64,000 nt of DNA from Loxodes magnus (Eukaryota; Ciliophora; Karyorelictea; Loxodida; Loxodidae): assembly GCA_946699065.1 (NCBI GenBank), contig CAMPDV010000011.1, forward strand, positions 372,001-436,000, in the 5' to 3' direction. The translations under genes were made by a program, and so were the position numbers. The notes below the pieces were generated by a model. The model was not told the origin of the DNA and did no database searches. It was given only the letters and a program-made list of their open reading frames with translations. Positions 1 to 13,112 of this stretch are shown here, one piece after another. Every line of letters begins with the position of its first letter. Position 1 is the stretch's first letter.

Positions 1-3000
1 AAGTAACTTTGATTATTCCACCTCCATTTAATATAAATTATGATACATATATAAAGAGTTTTCTAGACTGGTATGAAGATAACAATTTTAATAACATTTG
101 TCTTAAAATCTTTGGACTTCATAAATCTGGATATATTTTTCCTGTAACACTTAACATTAATCCTATTACTAAATCTATGCAAAAAAACTAGTTTTCATGC
201 TAGATTATCCAAGAAAAAGCAAACTTAAGTTCTTGCTTTTTGCTATTAGATAGAGAATTCAATGTCTAAGCGATTTCAGCAGGATGTATAAAGCTACTAA
301 GCCTAACTAAAGGTTTAGTTAAGAACAAAATTAACTTCTAGTAGATGGTTCCTTCTATTCAAAACAAAAATGAACTATAAAAGCTTTTAGGAATTAAGGG
401 TGAACTAATAGAAGTTTATCTTCCATGCTTAAGGAAAGAAAACAGCAATCCTTAAACTTAATAGTCATAAACTTCGATACCAGAGATTGAATAACCTAAA
501 TAAGAGTAAAGCAAAATAGTATTTGAAAAGAAAATATCTCTATTATGCTAAATAGCTACTTTTACATTTAACAACCAAATAGAGTCCTACGCTGTCAAAT
601 TTGACTAAGTAGAGTAGCCTCTTTAAGATAAAAATAATAAAATCTTAGTAGATAGCTAAGTTTTTCAGAAGCAGTTCTAATTCCATTACAATACATAAGA
701 GCAAGAATTATACTCAACTAGATAGAAGCTTTAAAAAAAGATCTTTAAATTGTCATAAGAAGATTAGTTATTGCAAGATTCTGACGATTAAATCTCTCAT
801 AGTCAAAATTTAGAAATTAGTGACTACTCTTCAATGCTCTCTATTGATGCTTCTCAGAACTCTTCTTTAATTTAAGATTTAGCAAGTGAAGCTAAAAATT
901 CAATTAAGGAAACGGATTCAGATAAATAAAGTTAAGAAGAAAATATAAGTTAATCAAGTTAAGAATTTGATTAAGAAATGCCTTCTAAAGAAAATAAAGA
1001 AGAGGTATTGACATAAGAAGAGCTTAAATAGACTTAATAATAATGAAATAAGGAAAATTACTGAAAAAACATAATCGTTAAGAGATTTTAGTCAGGTATT
1101 TTTGTGCTTATCAGTGATAACACCAATAATGATATGAAAAAGAATCGTTAGGCTTATTTAACAGCCTTGACCCAGCAAGAAAATGAGTAGAATGAAAAGA
1201 TAGCCTATCGCTATGAAAAAGTTAAAATGAGTAGAATTAAAAAAGCAATTTAAGATTCAATTAACAGTAAAAAGGAAAACAAGAATTTGAAGATATTAAA
1301 ATACGTAATTTGATGTATTTTGTCTATTTTAATTATCATCTCTACTATAGAATATAAGTTATCTGATAGCTAGTTTAACGATGAGATATAGAACATTTAA
1401 TTGGTATATTAATCTTTTGAAAGAGAATTTTTCCTCCAAAAAGCTGTGACAGACACTAAAACTTTGCTTCTTTTTTCTGACTAAACCTTGAGTTATAACT
1501 AAGAGTAAGAAAAAATCACAAGAGATAGTTTAATGAATAATATTTTGTAGCTTAAGCAACTTTAAGATTAATTATCTGAAAGTGACATTAAAAGATCTGG
1601 ATCTCATTATGAATTACTGTTTGGAGGCAAAGTATTCCTACAGTTTAATTAAAGTGGATCAGTTAGCAAAAATAATTATTCTATGAGAAACGCAATTTCA
1701 GTCTACTGTTCTCAAGCTTATAATATCTATTCAACTAACTTAACCTAATTTCAATCAGTATCAGATTCCATATACTTCATTATCTTTAATGGCTTAAATG
1801 GACTATGATAAAACGTATAAACCTCCACATAATACTATTTAAGTGAATTTAATAATAGACTCCACTCTTAAGACGATACTCTAATGATTACTCTAGTGAC
1901 TTCTTTAATTTCCTCTCTGCTGAGCATTTTGTTTTTGGTTTATGTTTTGAACAAAGTTAACCGATAAAGAATGCAAGTTCTGTGCCTCTTTCTTGAAATA
2001 CCTAAAGAAACGATTAAGAAATTATCCAATAAATGCTAATAGTTTTAGTAGACTCTTTTAAAAAGTGATGAAAACGCTAGTATAAGATCTGATATCTCTT
2101 CCCAAGAAGATGAAGAAGAAGAAAAAGTGGAATTAGACTAAGGAAATACGGAAATTGATACAAATGCTGCCAAAAGAAGACGAGTTGGAAACCTTAATAG
2201 CACAAAAATTGGATGGGCTAAATTCAGTATGATAATGATAGGAGTATTAAGCCTTTAAATTTATTTCATTTACTTCTTCATTTAATGCAAAAATACTGTT
2301 GATATTTTGGATAATTTAACAGGAGAATTCAACATTGCAATGAAAGTAGAACCTCAATGCTAATTTTCTCTTAATGTTGAAAGAGAAGTACTAGCATCTG
2401 ACAATACTTTTACTGCATTAAACTAAGATGCATTGATAGTTGCTAAAGACAATATTAACATTCTATATAGCTTAAATAATGACTTTTGAAATTCCTATTT
2501 GGAAAACAGAGATTTACATAAAAGTGAGTATAAAATCAAAGTCTAAGATATTATGCTAGGAAATGCATGTGGAGCTGTCATAAACGAAGAAGAAGGAATG
2601 ACATTAGAAAAATGTGAAAGTGATGAACTAATCATCAGTTAAGGACTTAATCCTGCATTTATATAATTCTTCGAATTTCTGAGATCTTTAACATCTTGGT
2701 ACGATTGATATAAGAATAAAGATCACTCATGAAATTATGACAAAAGAAATAAGCTGTTATCAAGCGATTAATAGAAGGAAGCACTTATCTTGCTTGATAA
2801 TTATATTAATCCAGCTTATTGGGAAGTAATTGATAAGCTGAGGAGTGAATTAGATGATTATTTGAATAATTAAAAGCTATCTTCAACAGCTTATTACATA
2901 ACTTTCATAGTTGTAATGATAATTATTTATATCATACTGTGGAAACCATTTATTCATATGCTCAACTAAAAGGTAAGATATAATTCAGATATTTAAAACT

Positions 3001-3102
3001 AAAATTTTACTCAACATGATTCCATCTGAGATTGCAGCTAAGTTAGCAAGCATATAAACGTTTTTGAATAATTCAAACGGACTGCTCAATGATGCTAAAT
3101 GA
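1..3102 (+). CDS. PAS-domain multipass membrane protein (Tmc/PAS-like), 3' part
   Basis: The frame is open from the left edge (codons start at position 3) to TGA at 3100-3102 when TAA/TAG are Gln and TGA is Trp, giving about 1,027 residues; the start lies outside the window. The first ~55 residues (GYIFPVTLNI) resemble the end of a PAS sensor domain. A Gln/Glu/Ser-rich linker follows at residues ~150-430. Four hydrophobic segments then lie near residues 434-450, 627-652, 740-760 and 962-980, with large hydrophilic loops between them. The tail reads LLNMIPSEIAAKLASI. A 16-nt intron at 2973-2988 (GTAAG...TTCAG) is needed to reach that tail. The layout resembles the large PAS-containing multi-TM proteins that are expanded in Tetrahymena and Paramecium; their ligand is unknown. 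Family assignment is by remembered similarity. Confidence 0.72.
2973..2988 (+). other. 16-nt spliceosomal intron
   Basis: GTAAGATATAATTCAG. Removing it joins the last transmembrane segment to the conserved-looking IPSEI tail and its TGA stop. Without removal the frame reads into an unrelated sequence. Confidence 0.8.
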
Positions 3103-3651
3103 ATATGTATTTGTATTAATAAACAATTATATTTAATTTAATACTCAAACCTTTAAAACAATCAGAACTAATTTTTTTATCTGTTGCTGTAATCTCTCTT
3201 ACTAGTGAAATTTCTAGTAACTTCGCAGTTTAGAACGTTGAATAATACTGTGTAGTTATTTTTAAATTTTATGCTTAACAGTTCTCATCTATAAGTCAAT
3301 TAAAGAGTCCTAATATTTGACAAATAGAAAAGCAATTGAATATCTCCTTCTAAAAACTTTTCATAAAGCAAAATTATAATATCCCAGTTCATATAACTAA
3401 ATGAAAAGAAGACATATTTTAGTTTATAACCCTTTTATTACTTTATGTCTTACTTAATAGTTAGATAATTAAGATATATCTATTTAATAGCTCGCTTTTT
3501 TAATAACCTTTTAACATTTTTAGATTAGTTTTAATTAAATGAAATGAGGAAGTAGATACTATGCTAATTTAAACATTTTCATTGAAAGGGTTAGTACAAT
3601 ATTTAAAGCTAATAAACCTTAAAATTTAACTGAAATGAGTCACTATATCAT

Positions 3652-5538
3652 TCATTGCATTTACTTGAGCTTCAGCTTTGGAATTTCAACATTGCTCTTT
3701 AACTTTTCAGAAGATTTTTGTATTTCATGGCCTTGCTTTTTACTGAATGCATCTTATACTCCTCATAATTATTCTTTTAATTAATCTCTTTGCTCCAAAA
3801 GTTTTTTAATAACATCTTTATATTTTTTATTCCTTTCCTTTAAATGCTGCACATATTAAATTATCTTTTATTAAGAATTTATTTTTTAATTAGCTTGTAA
3901 GCCCTCGTTTTAAAATGAGTCTAGCTATAAAGAGTTATTTTAAGGACTTTGAAATCCAGAATTTTAAAATGAGACTCTGGTTGAATTAGCAATTTGTAGC
4001 TCTACTTATCTAATTTTGTCCATAAAGTTACATGTTGTTTCCGTCATTTCTTCTTACAATCGATCGTATTCCTACTTCAAATCGCTATATAATTTTTTAT
4101 ATTTTTGATTATCTTATTCAAGTTAGTCATTCTTCTTGCATAATAAATCATATTCTTAAGCTAGTTCTTAGAAACTTCCTTTCTATTAATTGGATCTCTC
4201 ATTTCTGTTCGCTAAATTTTATGTTGTTTACTCTTTTTCTTATTGTCTGAATGAGTGTTTGTTTTGCTCTCGAAAGCTATTTGAATTTCTTTGCGATCTC
4301 TGACTATTTAAGCTTTATATCTTTGCTTAAAATTCTTGACGCATTTGCTCAACCTAATCTAAAGTAAATTCCTTTCCAATAAATTACTGAACCATTTCTT
4401 AAATAGCTTCATGCTACTTTATTTAAGCTTTAGCCTTGTTTAGTTCCTTCTGTAGTTTATTTTTCTCAATTAAATTCTTAGCATTTTTTTAAATTACGCT
4501 CTGTAAATTTTAATTATCATACTACCCTTCTTTGGGTTATTGAACTAGGTCATTTTTCTATTAAGATAATTGAAGATTTTGCTTTTCTTACTGAAGTTTT
4601 TAAATTAAATCCTCACTCTCTTTTAACTTTTACTAAAGAGACTTTACTTTCTAACTAAGCTTTTCTGCTTTTTATCTTTCGTTATCAATAGAAAAGTCAA
4701 AGTTACCCGAGTTGAGTTACCTTTGAATCTATTCTTCAGAATCAATCTATAAAGGTAGTATTTAATTGGCAATAATTGTACTAGCACAATAGACGCCTTA
4801 ACCTTTTTATTAAAGATACCTTGGTATTACCTTATTAAGTTGCTGCTTTTCAGATTTGTTTTCTAAGATAGGATTTTCTTGAAAATCTAAAAAGTTCAAT
4901 CTTTAAAGATCTCTGATATACTATATGTGCTTAAGCTGCTTTAGTAGATTAAAGCTAACATCAAATTTCTTTAAGTTTACCATTGTTTCTAATCCTTCCA
5001 AGTCTTCAATTTAATTGTGATGTGCTTCTAGTTCCTCTAATTCAGTTTTGTTTCCTGAAAGATGGCTTAGCGCTGTCAGTAAATTATGTGAAATGTCAAG
5101 CTTTTGTAGGTTGGTGAGCTGGGGAAGAACGAAAGAAAGGTCTTTAATTTAATTATACGAGATATTAAGGACTTCCAATTTAGGACTTAGAGCATACATT
5201 TTAACTATTCCGTTATTGCTAAGGTTTAAGGTTTTTAAGCCTTATAAGAGTAGTAATTCAGGCTAAGGTTATGAAAGCTTGTTGTTGGATAAGTCAAGAT
5301 CAACTAAGTTTTTGTAATCTCTGATATTAACGCATGACACCCTCTCGATATTTTAACTTGAAAAATTAAATGTGATGTGCATACTTCTCGATATGTCTAA
5401 ATTAGAATTTATCTTGATTTTATTCTTTGCTTCAGGAGAATAAAAGGCAGAGAGTGATATCTGACTCTTACTATTAATATTATTCTTCTTTTTCTTTTCT
5501 TACTAATCTTTAGCAGAGAGCAATTGATTTACTTTCAT
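3652..5538 (-). CDS. Leucine-rich-repeat protein with long coiled-coil tail
   Basis: 628 residues from ATG at 5538 to TGA at 3652-3654 without an intron. Residues ~75-260 hold about seven LRRs of the short SDS22/ciliary type (for example LVDLDLSNNKLSQ, LEVLNISYNQIKD, LQKLDISHNLLTA, LKKFDVSFNLLKQ). The LRRs end in a cap-like NFLDFQENPI segment. The rest is Gln/Lys/Glu-rich coiled coil. This architecture is common among axonemal and basal-body LRR proteins, but no specific orthologue is recognised. An alternative 17-nt intron (3743-3759, GTATAAG...TTCAG) would change the last ~40 residues and move the stop to 3389. That version carries three in-frame TGA codons close together, so the unspliced end is preferred. 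Confidence 0.8.
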
Positions 5539-5743
5539 TTTAGATTAATAACAATTGTTATAAATTTAAAATACGTGAAATTAAACCTTCTCATTATTAA
5601 TTAAGCCATCTTATTTCACTATCCTCTCACAAACTATATTCCCACCATTTCCTTCTACTCTCTACTTTATCCTCATTTCACCTCTCATCTAACATTTCAA
5701 TTTCCTCCGCTTTTGATTTTAAAGGTTGAAGGATAGATTTCTA

Positions 5744-6380
5744 ATGACTAAAGAAGTTTGTAATATCTAGTAAACTGGAGATTATGCAAGAACAAGTGAT
5801 GGCTATAAAAGCATGAAGTACGAAAGATTGCAGATTTAAAGAATAGCAAAGCATGAGTTAGATAACTAAAGTATAATTATCCTTATAAATGAAGGAAGCT
5901 CTAATTAAGTTATGACTACCTTATAGTTAATCCCAAAGAATATAAAAGTAAAAGAGCAACTTATTATTTAATTATTTTCCTAATACCAATAAAACAGCTT
6001 ATTCATTACTCATTTATATAAACACACTTATTACTAGGCTAAACTATGTAGAAAGTAAAATAAGCATACAAATGCAGAAGTTTCTACCTAAAATAAGTCT
6101 ATCAAATTAAAGTTTTTATAATCATGATTTCCGAATGTAATCTCATATTAAGCTAGATTTAGTTGATAGCAGTAGGATTATAAAGACTGTGGGAATATAC
6201 TAGACTTAAGGAGTATTTAAATATACAATGAAAAAGTATAAAAAAGATATTATGATGGCTAAAGAAATAATTAAAGACTATGTTAATGAACTGAGTTTAA
6301 AATTTTATTTATTAAACTAATAAATAAAAAACTAGCTAATCAGCAAAACTTTCCTAGTATCTCTTTATTATTTAATCTGA
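5744..6380 (+). CDS. Hypothetical protein, about 206 residues
   Basis: ATG at 5744, TGA at 6378-6380. A 16-nt intron at 6137-6152 (GTAATCTCATATTAAG) converts a scrambled 3' frame into a regular one (LDLVDSSRIIKTVGIY, then a Lys-rich helical stretch KKYKKDIMMAKEIIKDYV). If unspliced, translation would stop at 6289. No domain is recognised. The protein is basic and mostly helical-looking. It stands alone between an AT-rich leader and a 1.4 kb spacer. Its coding status rests on open frame and composition only. Confidence 0.45.
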
Positions 6381-7809
6381 TCTATCAAAAACATATTAAA
6401 ATGCTAAAGCTAAAAATTATAGTATATAAATTAGCGAAAGGTATCGAGATAGCTAAGAAAAAGTCCCATATACTTAAATTTATCTGGAATACAAAAAATA
6501 AAATTTAAAGAAATCCTCATGATTTTTATAGAAAATTAGTGTTTTGCTTTAATTTTATACTTTTAATTAAAATATTGAAAAGATAAGAATAATACATACT
6601 TGAATCTATACTATAACTGTTAAAAAGGGTAATTATGCCTTTATTAGTTTAAATAGATTTATATCATATTAAATCTCTTTTTGCTTCTAGGAAGAAAATT
6701 CCTTTATTTAATTTCTGAAAGGTTTATTTTATATATTTGCCTTCAATTTAATTTAAAGCTATTTATACTGATAAGCTATGGAAAGATTATCTTAGAAATA
6801 ACAGTACTTTATAAATAGTTAAGAGAGTTTGTCTAAGTAAGATAAATCAGAAAAGAAAAGTATTGCATTTCTAATTTTATCTCAGTCATTTAAATCTATT
6901 AGCTGCATTTAAAAGCTCTACAATAATATTTTATGATAATGATAATCATTCTAATATACTCTACCTTATCTTAATATGCCAACATAATTTTATATCCTAT
7001 TTTATTTTACAATATAAAAGCCTATAAAACTATTCTCAAATAGGTGAAATCTAACGCTACCCCAAAAAAGAATCCTAAAATTTCTACTAGCTTGCTAGCT
7101 TAAATTAAGCTTATTTAGTTTCTAGATTTACTATCTTAAATTTTAATTTCAAAAGCCCTAATTAAATCTTTTTAAGTTATAGGTATTTTAAGTGAGATAG
7201 TTCAATTATATAAGTGAAAATAGAGAAGATGAAGCTTCATATTGTAAAAGATAGATTTAAAATGTATAAAGAAATATAACCAAAATTATTAAATTAGATC
7301 CTTGCTAAATTAATTAGAATAGCTTTAAAAACGAAATGAATAACTCTTGCATACTTATAAAGCATTTCTAGTTAACAATAAAAGATATATCCATATACTG
7401 GTAATTATCTTAATTAAGGAAAACCTATGATAAACTTAGCTATTAATAGTATAGGATTATTTTCTATTGGCTCTGTTTAAAAACAATTGAAGGTATCTAT
7501 TTTGATAATTAGATATAATTATAGCTTCTAAGTGTTTGTACTAGTTATCTTTGTATCTTAGAATATCAGTTACTCTTGCTATTTAATATCTATTCTTAAG
7601 CAATATTATAGTTGCTTTTCTCGATTCTAAGATTAAGATAAAGCTTTTAGAATCTTTTTGTAAGTTATACTTATTTTTATCTACTATAGTACCATTAGTA
7701 GATAAAGAAAGTAAGTGAATAGAGAGAGTTAAATAAAGGATATAGAATACATAAGTGTAATTAGTTAATGAAAACGGATATAAAAAATTAGATTGACCAT
7801 AAAATAAAA
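6381..7809. other. AT-rich intergenic spacer
   Basis: I see no coding frame, RNA gene or repeat that I can support here. It is a homopolymer-rich A/T sequence with scattered TGA on both strands. Confidence 0.5.
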
Positions 7810-9417
7810 ATGAGTTTTGAGATCTAGTAAAAGAGAATTCTTAAGGAACTTCAATTGCTATAAAATAATCAGCTGCCTGAAGGAATAATCTATGAGCAAG
7901 TTTAAATTCAGTAAGGCTCTATATTGAAATTGATAGTATCTAAGGAAGCCTTTAAAGATGCTCCTAACATTTAAATTAATAGAATAGATATTGATTTGTA
8001 CATGGATGGGAAATTTCCTTTCAATCCTCCTAAAATTATCATTAGAACAAATTTTACTTCTCCATCACTTGCTGATGGAAGAGATATTCTAGCTGATATC
8101 TTGAAAAGATAATGAACTCCTTCAATTACAGTTCTTGACCTTATTAGAGCAATTCCTGACTTTCTTAAATAAGTCTCAGAATTTAACGAAGGATAATTGT
8201 AGCAAACAGGCATATTTCACTTAGGAATGCCGATGTCATATGCACTTTGGGAGAACTAAGGAAATTTTAAGGTTTATGATGTAGTAGAAGAAGGAAATAT
8301 AAAGAGAAAATTGGTAATAACTGAAGCTGCTATTATCTTCTTAGAGCCAAGCCCTACGTTATAAAATGTTGGTCATGTCATTTCTTGGGCAACTTTACAA
8401 AGCTTAGAAAACATTAGAAGAAAGCGTTAAAACCCACTTCTGCTAACTTTCTAATGGAAAGAAATGAATAACTTGCCTGCTTGGTCTTAGACGCTTCATT
8501 GTGACTAAGCGCAAGAGCTAGTTTCCCTAATATCCACAAATATGTAAAAGTTAGGAGTTTTAGTAAAAAGTGATGGAGTAAAATGTGCTACTCCAATAAA
8601 AGAAGAAGATGTGAATGTCGCTTCAATTAATAAGATTTAAATAGATCAGATTTTGCAAGGCATTGCTATTTATGAGTCTAACTTGAATGAAAAACTTAAC
8701 TTAGATATGATTGAAAGCTTGATGCAATATTACTAGTAAGCCATTGAATATTACTCAGCTCTAAATGACGAAAAATTTTAGGATTTTCTCAGCAAAATGC
8801 ATGATTTACTGAAAAGAGAAGACATTCAAGTTGTCCTTAGCAGCAAATAAGTAGAAAAGAATAAAGAAGGCTCTTAAAAATAGGCTTAAAAGGAGGAAGT
8901 GAAGATATAATCTCATCAATAAATAGCTAAAGAGGAAAATAAATAGCTAGAAGGAAAGGCAAATTAGTAAAGCTTATAATAAAAAGAACAAATTCAACAA
9001 TTGAAAAATATGTAAGAACCGCTTGAAGAGTAGAAAGAGCGTCAATAATAGAGTTCTCCTGAAAAATTGAAAGAGCCTAGTGAATAGATTTAAGATATAT
9101 CTTAATTTATACATAAATAGTTTCACCTATATAGTTCAATACCATCCATCAATTTATTCAGCTCTTTATTTCTTGTTTTACTACTTTAAATAATACCATT
9201 TATTACAAAATAACCAATTAAGAAGAAAAAATTAAATTAAGGTAATCTTAATTAAATGCGTGAAGTTGAGTCTTCTAGTTAAAAATTTAAATTCTTTATT
9301 TTGATATCAATCAAATTTGCTTATTTATACCTAAGCTAACTTGCTTTAAAATAGTTGGAAATAATCTAAGAAAAGGATTTTAAAGAAATTTTTATTTTCT
9401 ATATTATAAACGCTTGA
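7810..9417 (+). CDS. Catalytically dead E2/UEV-like protein with second folded domain
   Basis: 535 residues, ATG at 7810 to TGA at 9415-9417. Residues ~20-130 have the ubiquitin-conjugating (UBC) fold: IDLYMDGKFPFNPPKI followed by DGRDILADIL and WTPSITVLDLIRAIP. The Trp of W-TPS, invariant in E2s, is encoded by TGA. The active-site Cys expected in the DGR-C-DIL region is absent (Ile-Leu-Ala there), so it should not form a ubiquitin thioester; a UEV-like scaffold is more likely. Residues ~150-240 (FKVYDVVEEG...KLVITEAAIIFLEPS) look like a PH-like beta domain. A Gln-rich coiled coil follows, then a hydrophobic stretch (LFSSLFLVLLLQIIPFI) that could be a tail anchor. The final ~100 residues are less certain. 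Confidence 0.7.
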
Positions 9418-10715
9418 TAGAAAGAGTGATAGAGAATCATACTCTGTAAAAGGTAAAATCCAACTATAATTTTATGTGTCTTGGAATATAAAAAGAGTAT
9501 TGAGTAGCTTTATTAATATTAGTGATTTAGTTTAATAATCCTAGTTAATACAACATTTTAAGAATTCTACTGTTCTATTAAATTAAAATAGACGAAAGTA
9601 TCATTAGTCATAAAGATAATATCAAAAGTTGAATGTAAATTTAAGCGATAGCTAGACGAAAAAGTTTATCGTTGAAGAATCTTTGAAAATATTAATTTTT
9701 ATTGAGTTTATTACAAATAATTTTAACATTGCTTATATCTAGCATTAGCAGAACTTAAAGCAGCAATAAGAAAGATAAAATAAGGAAAGTCATTTCTGAT
9801 ATAATAATAGACTTATACAAATCCTACAAGTTAATTAAGAAATAAAAAGTAATTAAGTTAAGTTGATAGAGGAATCAAGGTGTTATAAATTTAAAAGAAT
9901 AAGATAAAATTTTATTTATACAATAAAAAAAGTAAAATGGAAATTATTAAAGCTAATGTTTCATTTATCTTATAAAACTTAGTTGTGTATCAAAAAATGA
10001 AGAGTATAGTATTATAAGCAAGTAATAAAAGTTAGTGCATTCAAGATATGTACTTAAGAATTTGGAATTTTAACTCAAATTATCAATTACTAATTTTAGC
10101 AGGCTTAGTATATTAATTAATTGCTAGAAACAAAGAGTTAGAAATAGAAAAAATAAGCGAGTATTAAAAGTAGAAATTTAAAGATAAATAATTAATAAAA
10201 GTTATACCCAATGATATAGAGAACTTTTAATATAGGATAATCAGAATAATTATCCTTCATTTTTATTTGAAATTTTCACAATTTTACCTTATCCTATATA
10301 GCTATGATAAAATCTAAATTATTGATGAGATTTATTTAAATATGACAACTTTATAAAATACTATAGCTTTTATAGGGCTTAGTAAATTAAATTATCTATC
10401 TACCACTTTAATATAAGCTTTAAAAGACTCTTGATTACATCATACAATAGTAGAGAGATTTGATACTCAAGAATATTATATGCAAGCATACGTTTTAATT
10501 TAGTGATGGCTTATTTGCTTTCAAATATAATTATAGATAGTTATTTAAATATCCATGCTTTCATATATTTATTTTCTATTTACCTTAATTCCTTCATACT
10601 CTATAAAGTTTTATTGGAATCAATTATTTTTAATTTTATATTTTGTTAATAGAGAAAATGCAAAAGTATTAAAAAGTTACGAGATACCAGGAATAAAAAC
10701 AATTAGTAAATAAAA
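9418..10715. other. AT-rich intergenic spacer
   Basis: It lies between convergent genes (E2-like on +, EF-hand on -). I see no supported gene, RNA or repeat. Confidence 0.5.
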
Positions 10716-11177
10716 TCATCTTGTAAGTAACTGCTTAAATTCGTTGTATTCAATTTCTCCTGAGTCATCTTCATCTATTTCATCTATTAGTCTCTACATA
10801 TAAATACTTACTTCTATGTCAATCGTCATTTCGAATTAATGTCTTATTATCTAAACAAGTTTATCCCTTTTTATATTACCTGTTTTATCAGGATTTCCTC
10901 CCATGGCTACAAAAGCGTCAATCAAATCCAATTCATCATCATTGGATGCGTCCTTTTACTATTCTATTAACCTCAAAAACTCGGAAAAAGGAATGAAGCC
11001 TGTATTATCTTCGTCGACTTCATTTAGCATTCTAAAAAGTTCCTCTTCCGAAGGTTTCTATCCCATAGCTTCCAAAACTACTCTAAGTTCAAATCGATCT
11101 ATACACCCAGTACCATCCTTATCAAAAGCAGCAAAAGCTTCTTTACATTTTTATCTTTCTTCTTCAGTTAATGGCAT
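10716..11177 (-). CDS. Calmodulin-like EF-hand protein
   Basis: 153 residues, ATG at 11177, TGA at 10716-10718. There are four EF-hand units. Loop 1 FDKDGTGCIDRFE is canonical. Loop 2 VDEDNTGFIPFSE is good. Loop 3 (MGGNPDKTGNIKRDK) has an insertion typical of axonemal calmodulin-like proteins. Loop 4 IDEDDSGEIEYNE is canonical. Length and pattern fit small ciliary EF-hand proteins (outer-arm or radial-spoke associated) better than calmodulin itself. That placement is inference. No intron is needed. The ATG lies 52 bp downstream of the stop of the small ORF at 11230-11577. Confidence 0.88.
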
Positions 11178-11229
11178 TCCTTAATATTTATAAAATATAA
11201 TTTTTAAAGCTTTAATATCGTTAATTCAA

Positions 11230-11577
11230 TCATAACTTCGATAAATCCTTTTAATTATCCCTCTTTATTACTTTACTCCTTAAAGCTGTCACCTAAACTC
11301 TACCTTTAACTGCATTTTCTACTATCATTGGATTTCCGTTTCCAGGATCTTTCTTACTATATTGTTTGGTTTGATCAGTGAATACAAAATAATGAACGTC
11401 CTAGATTAAAGCTAAGGATTAGTAGTAAAAATAAAGAAGCAAAGTATTAAAAGATAAAGAGATAATATTAAGCAATGAATATAGGGAATGTAAGATTAGC
11501 TATACTTATAGTTGCTTTAAATACTCTATCCAAAATATTATAACTATAATGCCTTCAAATATTGCTAGGTTATTCAT
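11230..11577 (-). CDS. Small hypothetical protein
   Basis: 115 residues if started at the ATG at 11577; TGA at 11230-11232. The N-terminal half is hydrophobic (AIFEGIIVIIFWI). The C-terminal ~65 residues are polar and well composed (VHYFVFTDQTKQYSKKDPG, then VENAVKGRVQVTALRSKVI), and this is the only part with convincing coding character. The true start, or a short 5' exon, may differ. Family not recognised. Confidence 0.35.
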
Positions 11578-13112
11578 TTAATTACTCTTTTAATAATCAT
11601 CTAGAAAGAAGAAGTCAATCAATAGACTCATTAGAAAAGAATTCTATCTTTCCAATTAAATAGCGTGCTTAAAGAGAAAATTAAGCATAAAGCTATATTA
11701 AATAAAGTTTAATTCTAGCTATTGAATATGATGTTAGTTTTTAAACTCTTAGGGATAAAACTTAAAAAGAAGATTAACTAAAGTAAACATTATCATAAAA
11801 ACTTGAAAATAAATCTATTATCATAATTACAGTTAGACCTAAAAATAAAACTAAGCAAAAGAAAACATTTTAGTAGCTTAAATCGATAGCAAAGCAATAT
11901 CAATCAATTGGAAAATATTGTTTTTAAATTATTTATATAATAGAATAACTGCAGAAAGTTATTTCTACCTCTATATTAGAATATAATAATAGCATTTATC
12001 TTATTTAGTTAAATAGATTTGCTTCGCTTCTTAAGATCTATAAGATTATATAATTCACTAGAATGCGCTGAGATATAATATTAATGCTAGCTATTTTAGT
12101 TAACCTTTGATTGATAGAGTTTCTTTTAAGTGTTGATTTAGAGAAAATTTATACAGATATATAAATAATAAAGACTTCATTTTAAATAAAGAGTTAAAGC
12201 ACTAAGTTTCCTGCTAATTCATTAGTTATAAAAGGACATTCTTATAGCTTAACTTAACTCAATTTAAGTATGAACATAGAAAATAAGACTGAAAGGGATA
12301 TAATACATTATAAATTTAAATTTCACCCAGAAACTAGAACATAGTATATTTTACAAAGCAAAAAGAGTATACTAAACAGTTATTTCATAGACTTATTTAA
12401 TAATTTTTAATAAATCTACAAGCAAATATAAAATAAATAGCATCATTATTCCTTTAATTTTAATTAAGAGTAACTAAAGATTTAATTATTTGACTATACA
12501 ATAGACTTTATATTATAAATACTAAATGCCCTAAATTAAGGCAATATTTTATAATTATTTTATTGTTTAAGTTGTTATATTTCTAAGTCTAATTACTAAT
12601 TTTAAATTTATACTTTAGATAATACAATCCTCTACTATTTTTATCTTAGATAACTTTTGAAAATATTAGTAAGTTTTTATCTACAAGTTAATCTCTCTAT
12701 ATTTAATAGGCATCTAATATTCATTTGTTTTTGTTTTCTTTACTTTTATTTTCAATTTTTATTAAGGATTTAAAACTTAAGGGAGAAAAATAAGTTCATA
12801 ATGAGAATTTATTTTAGTGTAGATTAGAATTGTTAGTCTATAGCAGTTAGTTATAAATTTGATTATAATTAGAACTTAAATAATTAGTAGTATTTTAAAG
12901 AGCTAATCTGAAGATTTTTATGATGGTATCATTTTAGATTTTTTCTAATGTGATATTGACTTATTTAAAGAATAGACTAAATAAGGTATCTAGTATATTA
13001 TTAGAACTTATTAATTATACCTCAGGGAGAGTATAAAGTCGCTAATAGTTTGATTATATAATATTTTAGTCAAATTTAGTGTTTTTATTATGTTTGATAG
13101 TTTAGATATTTA
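11578..13112. other. AT-rich intergenic spacer
   Basis: 1.5 kb of A/T-rich sequence. I see no supported ORF, tRNA or repeat. Confidence 0.45.

Noticed and set aside
3652..3760. 17-nt intron GTATAAGATGCATTCAG near the 3' end of the LRR gene
   Set aside because: The splice signals look right, but the spliced frame contains three clustered TGA just before the end, whereas the unspliced frame is a clean coiled coil ending in TGA.
4032..4250. Hydrophobic plus-strand ORF
   Set aside because: It is antisense to the coiled-coil part of the LRR gene, whose frame is much longer and has clear repeats.
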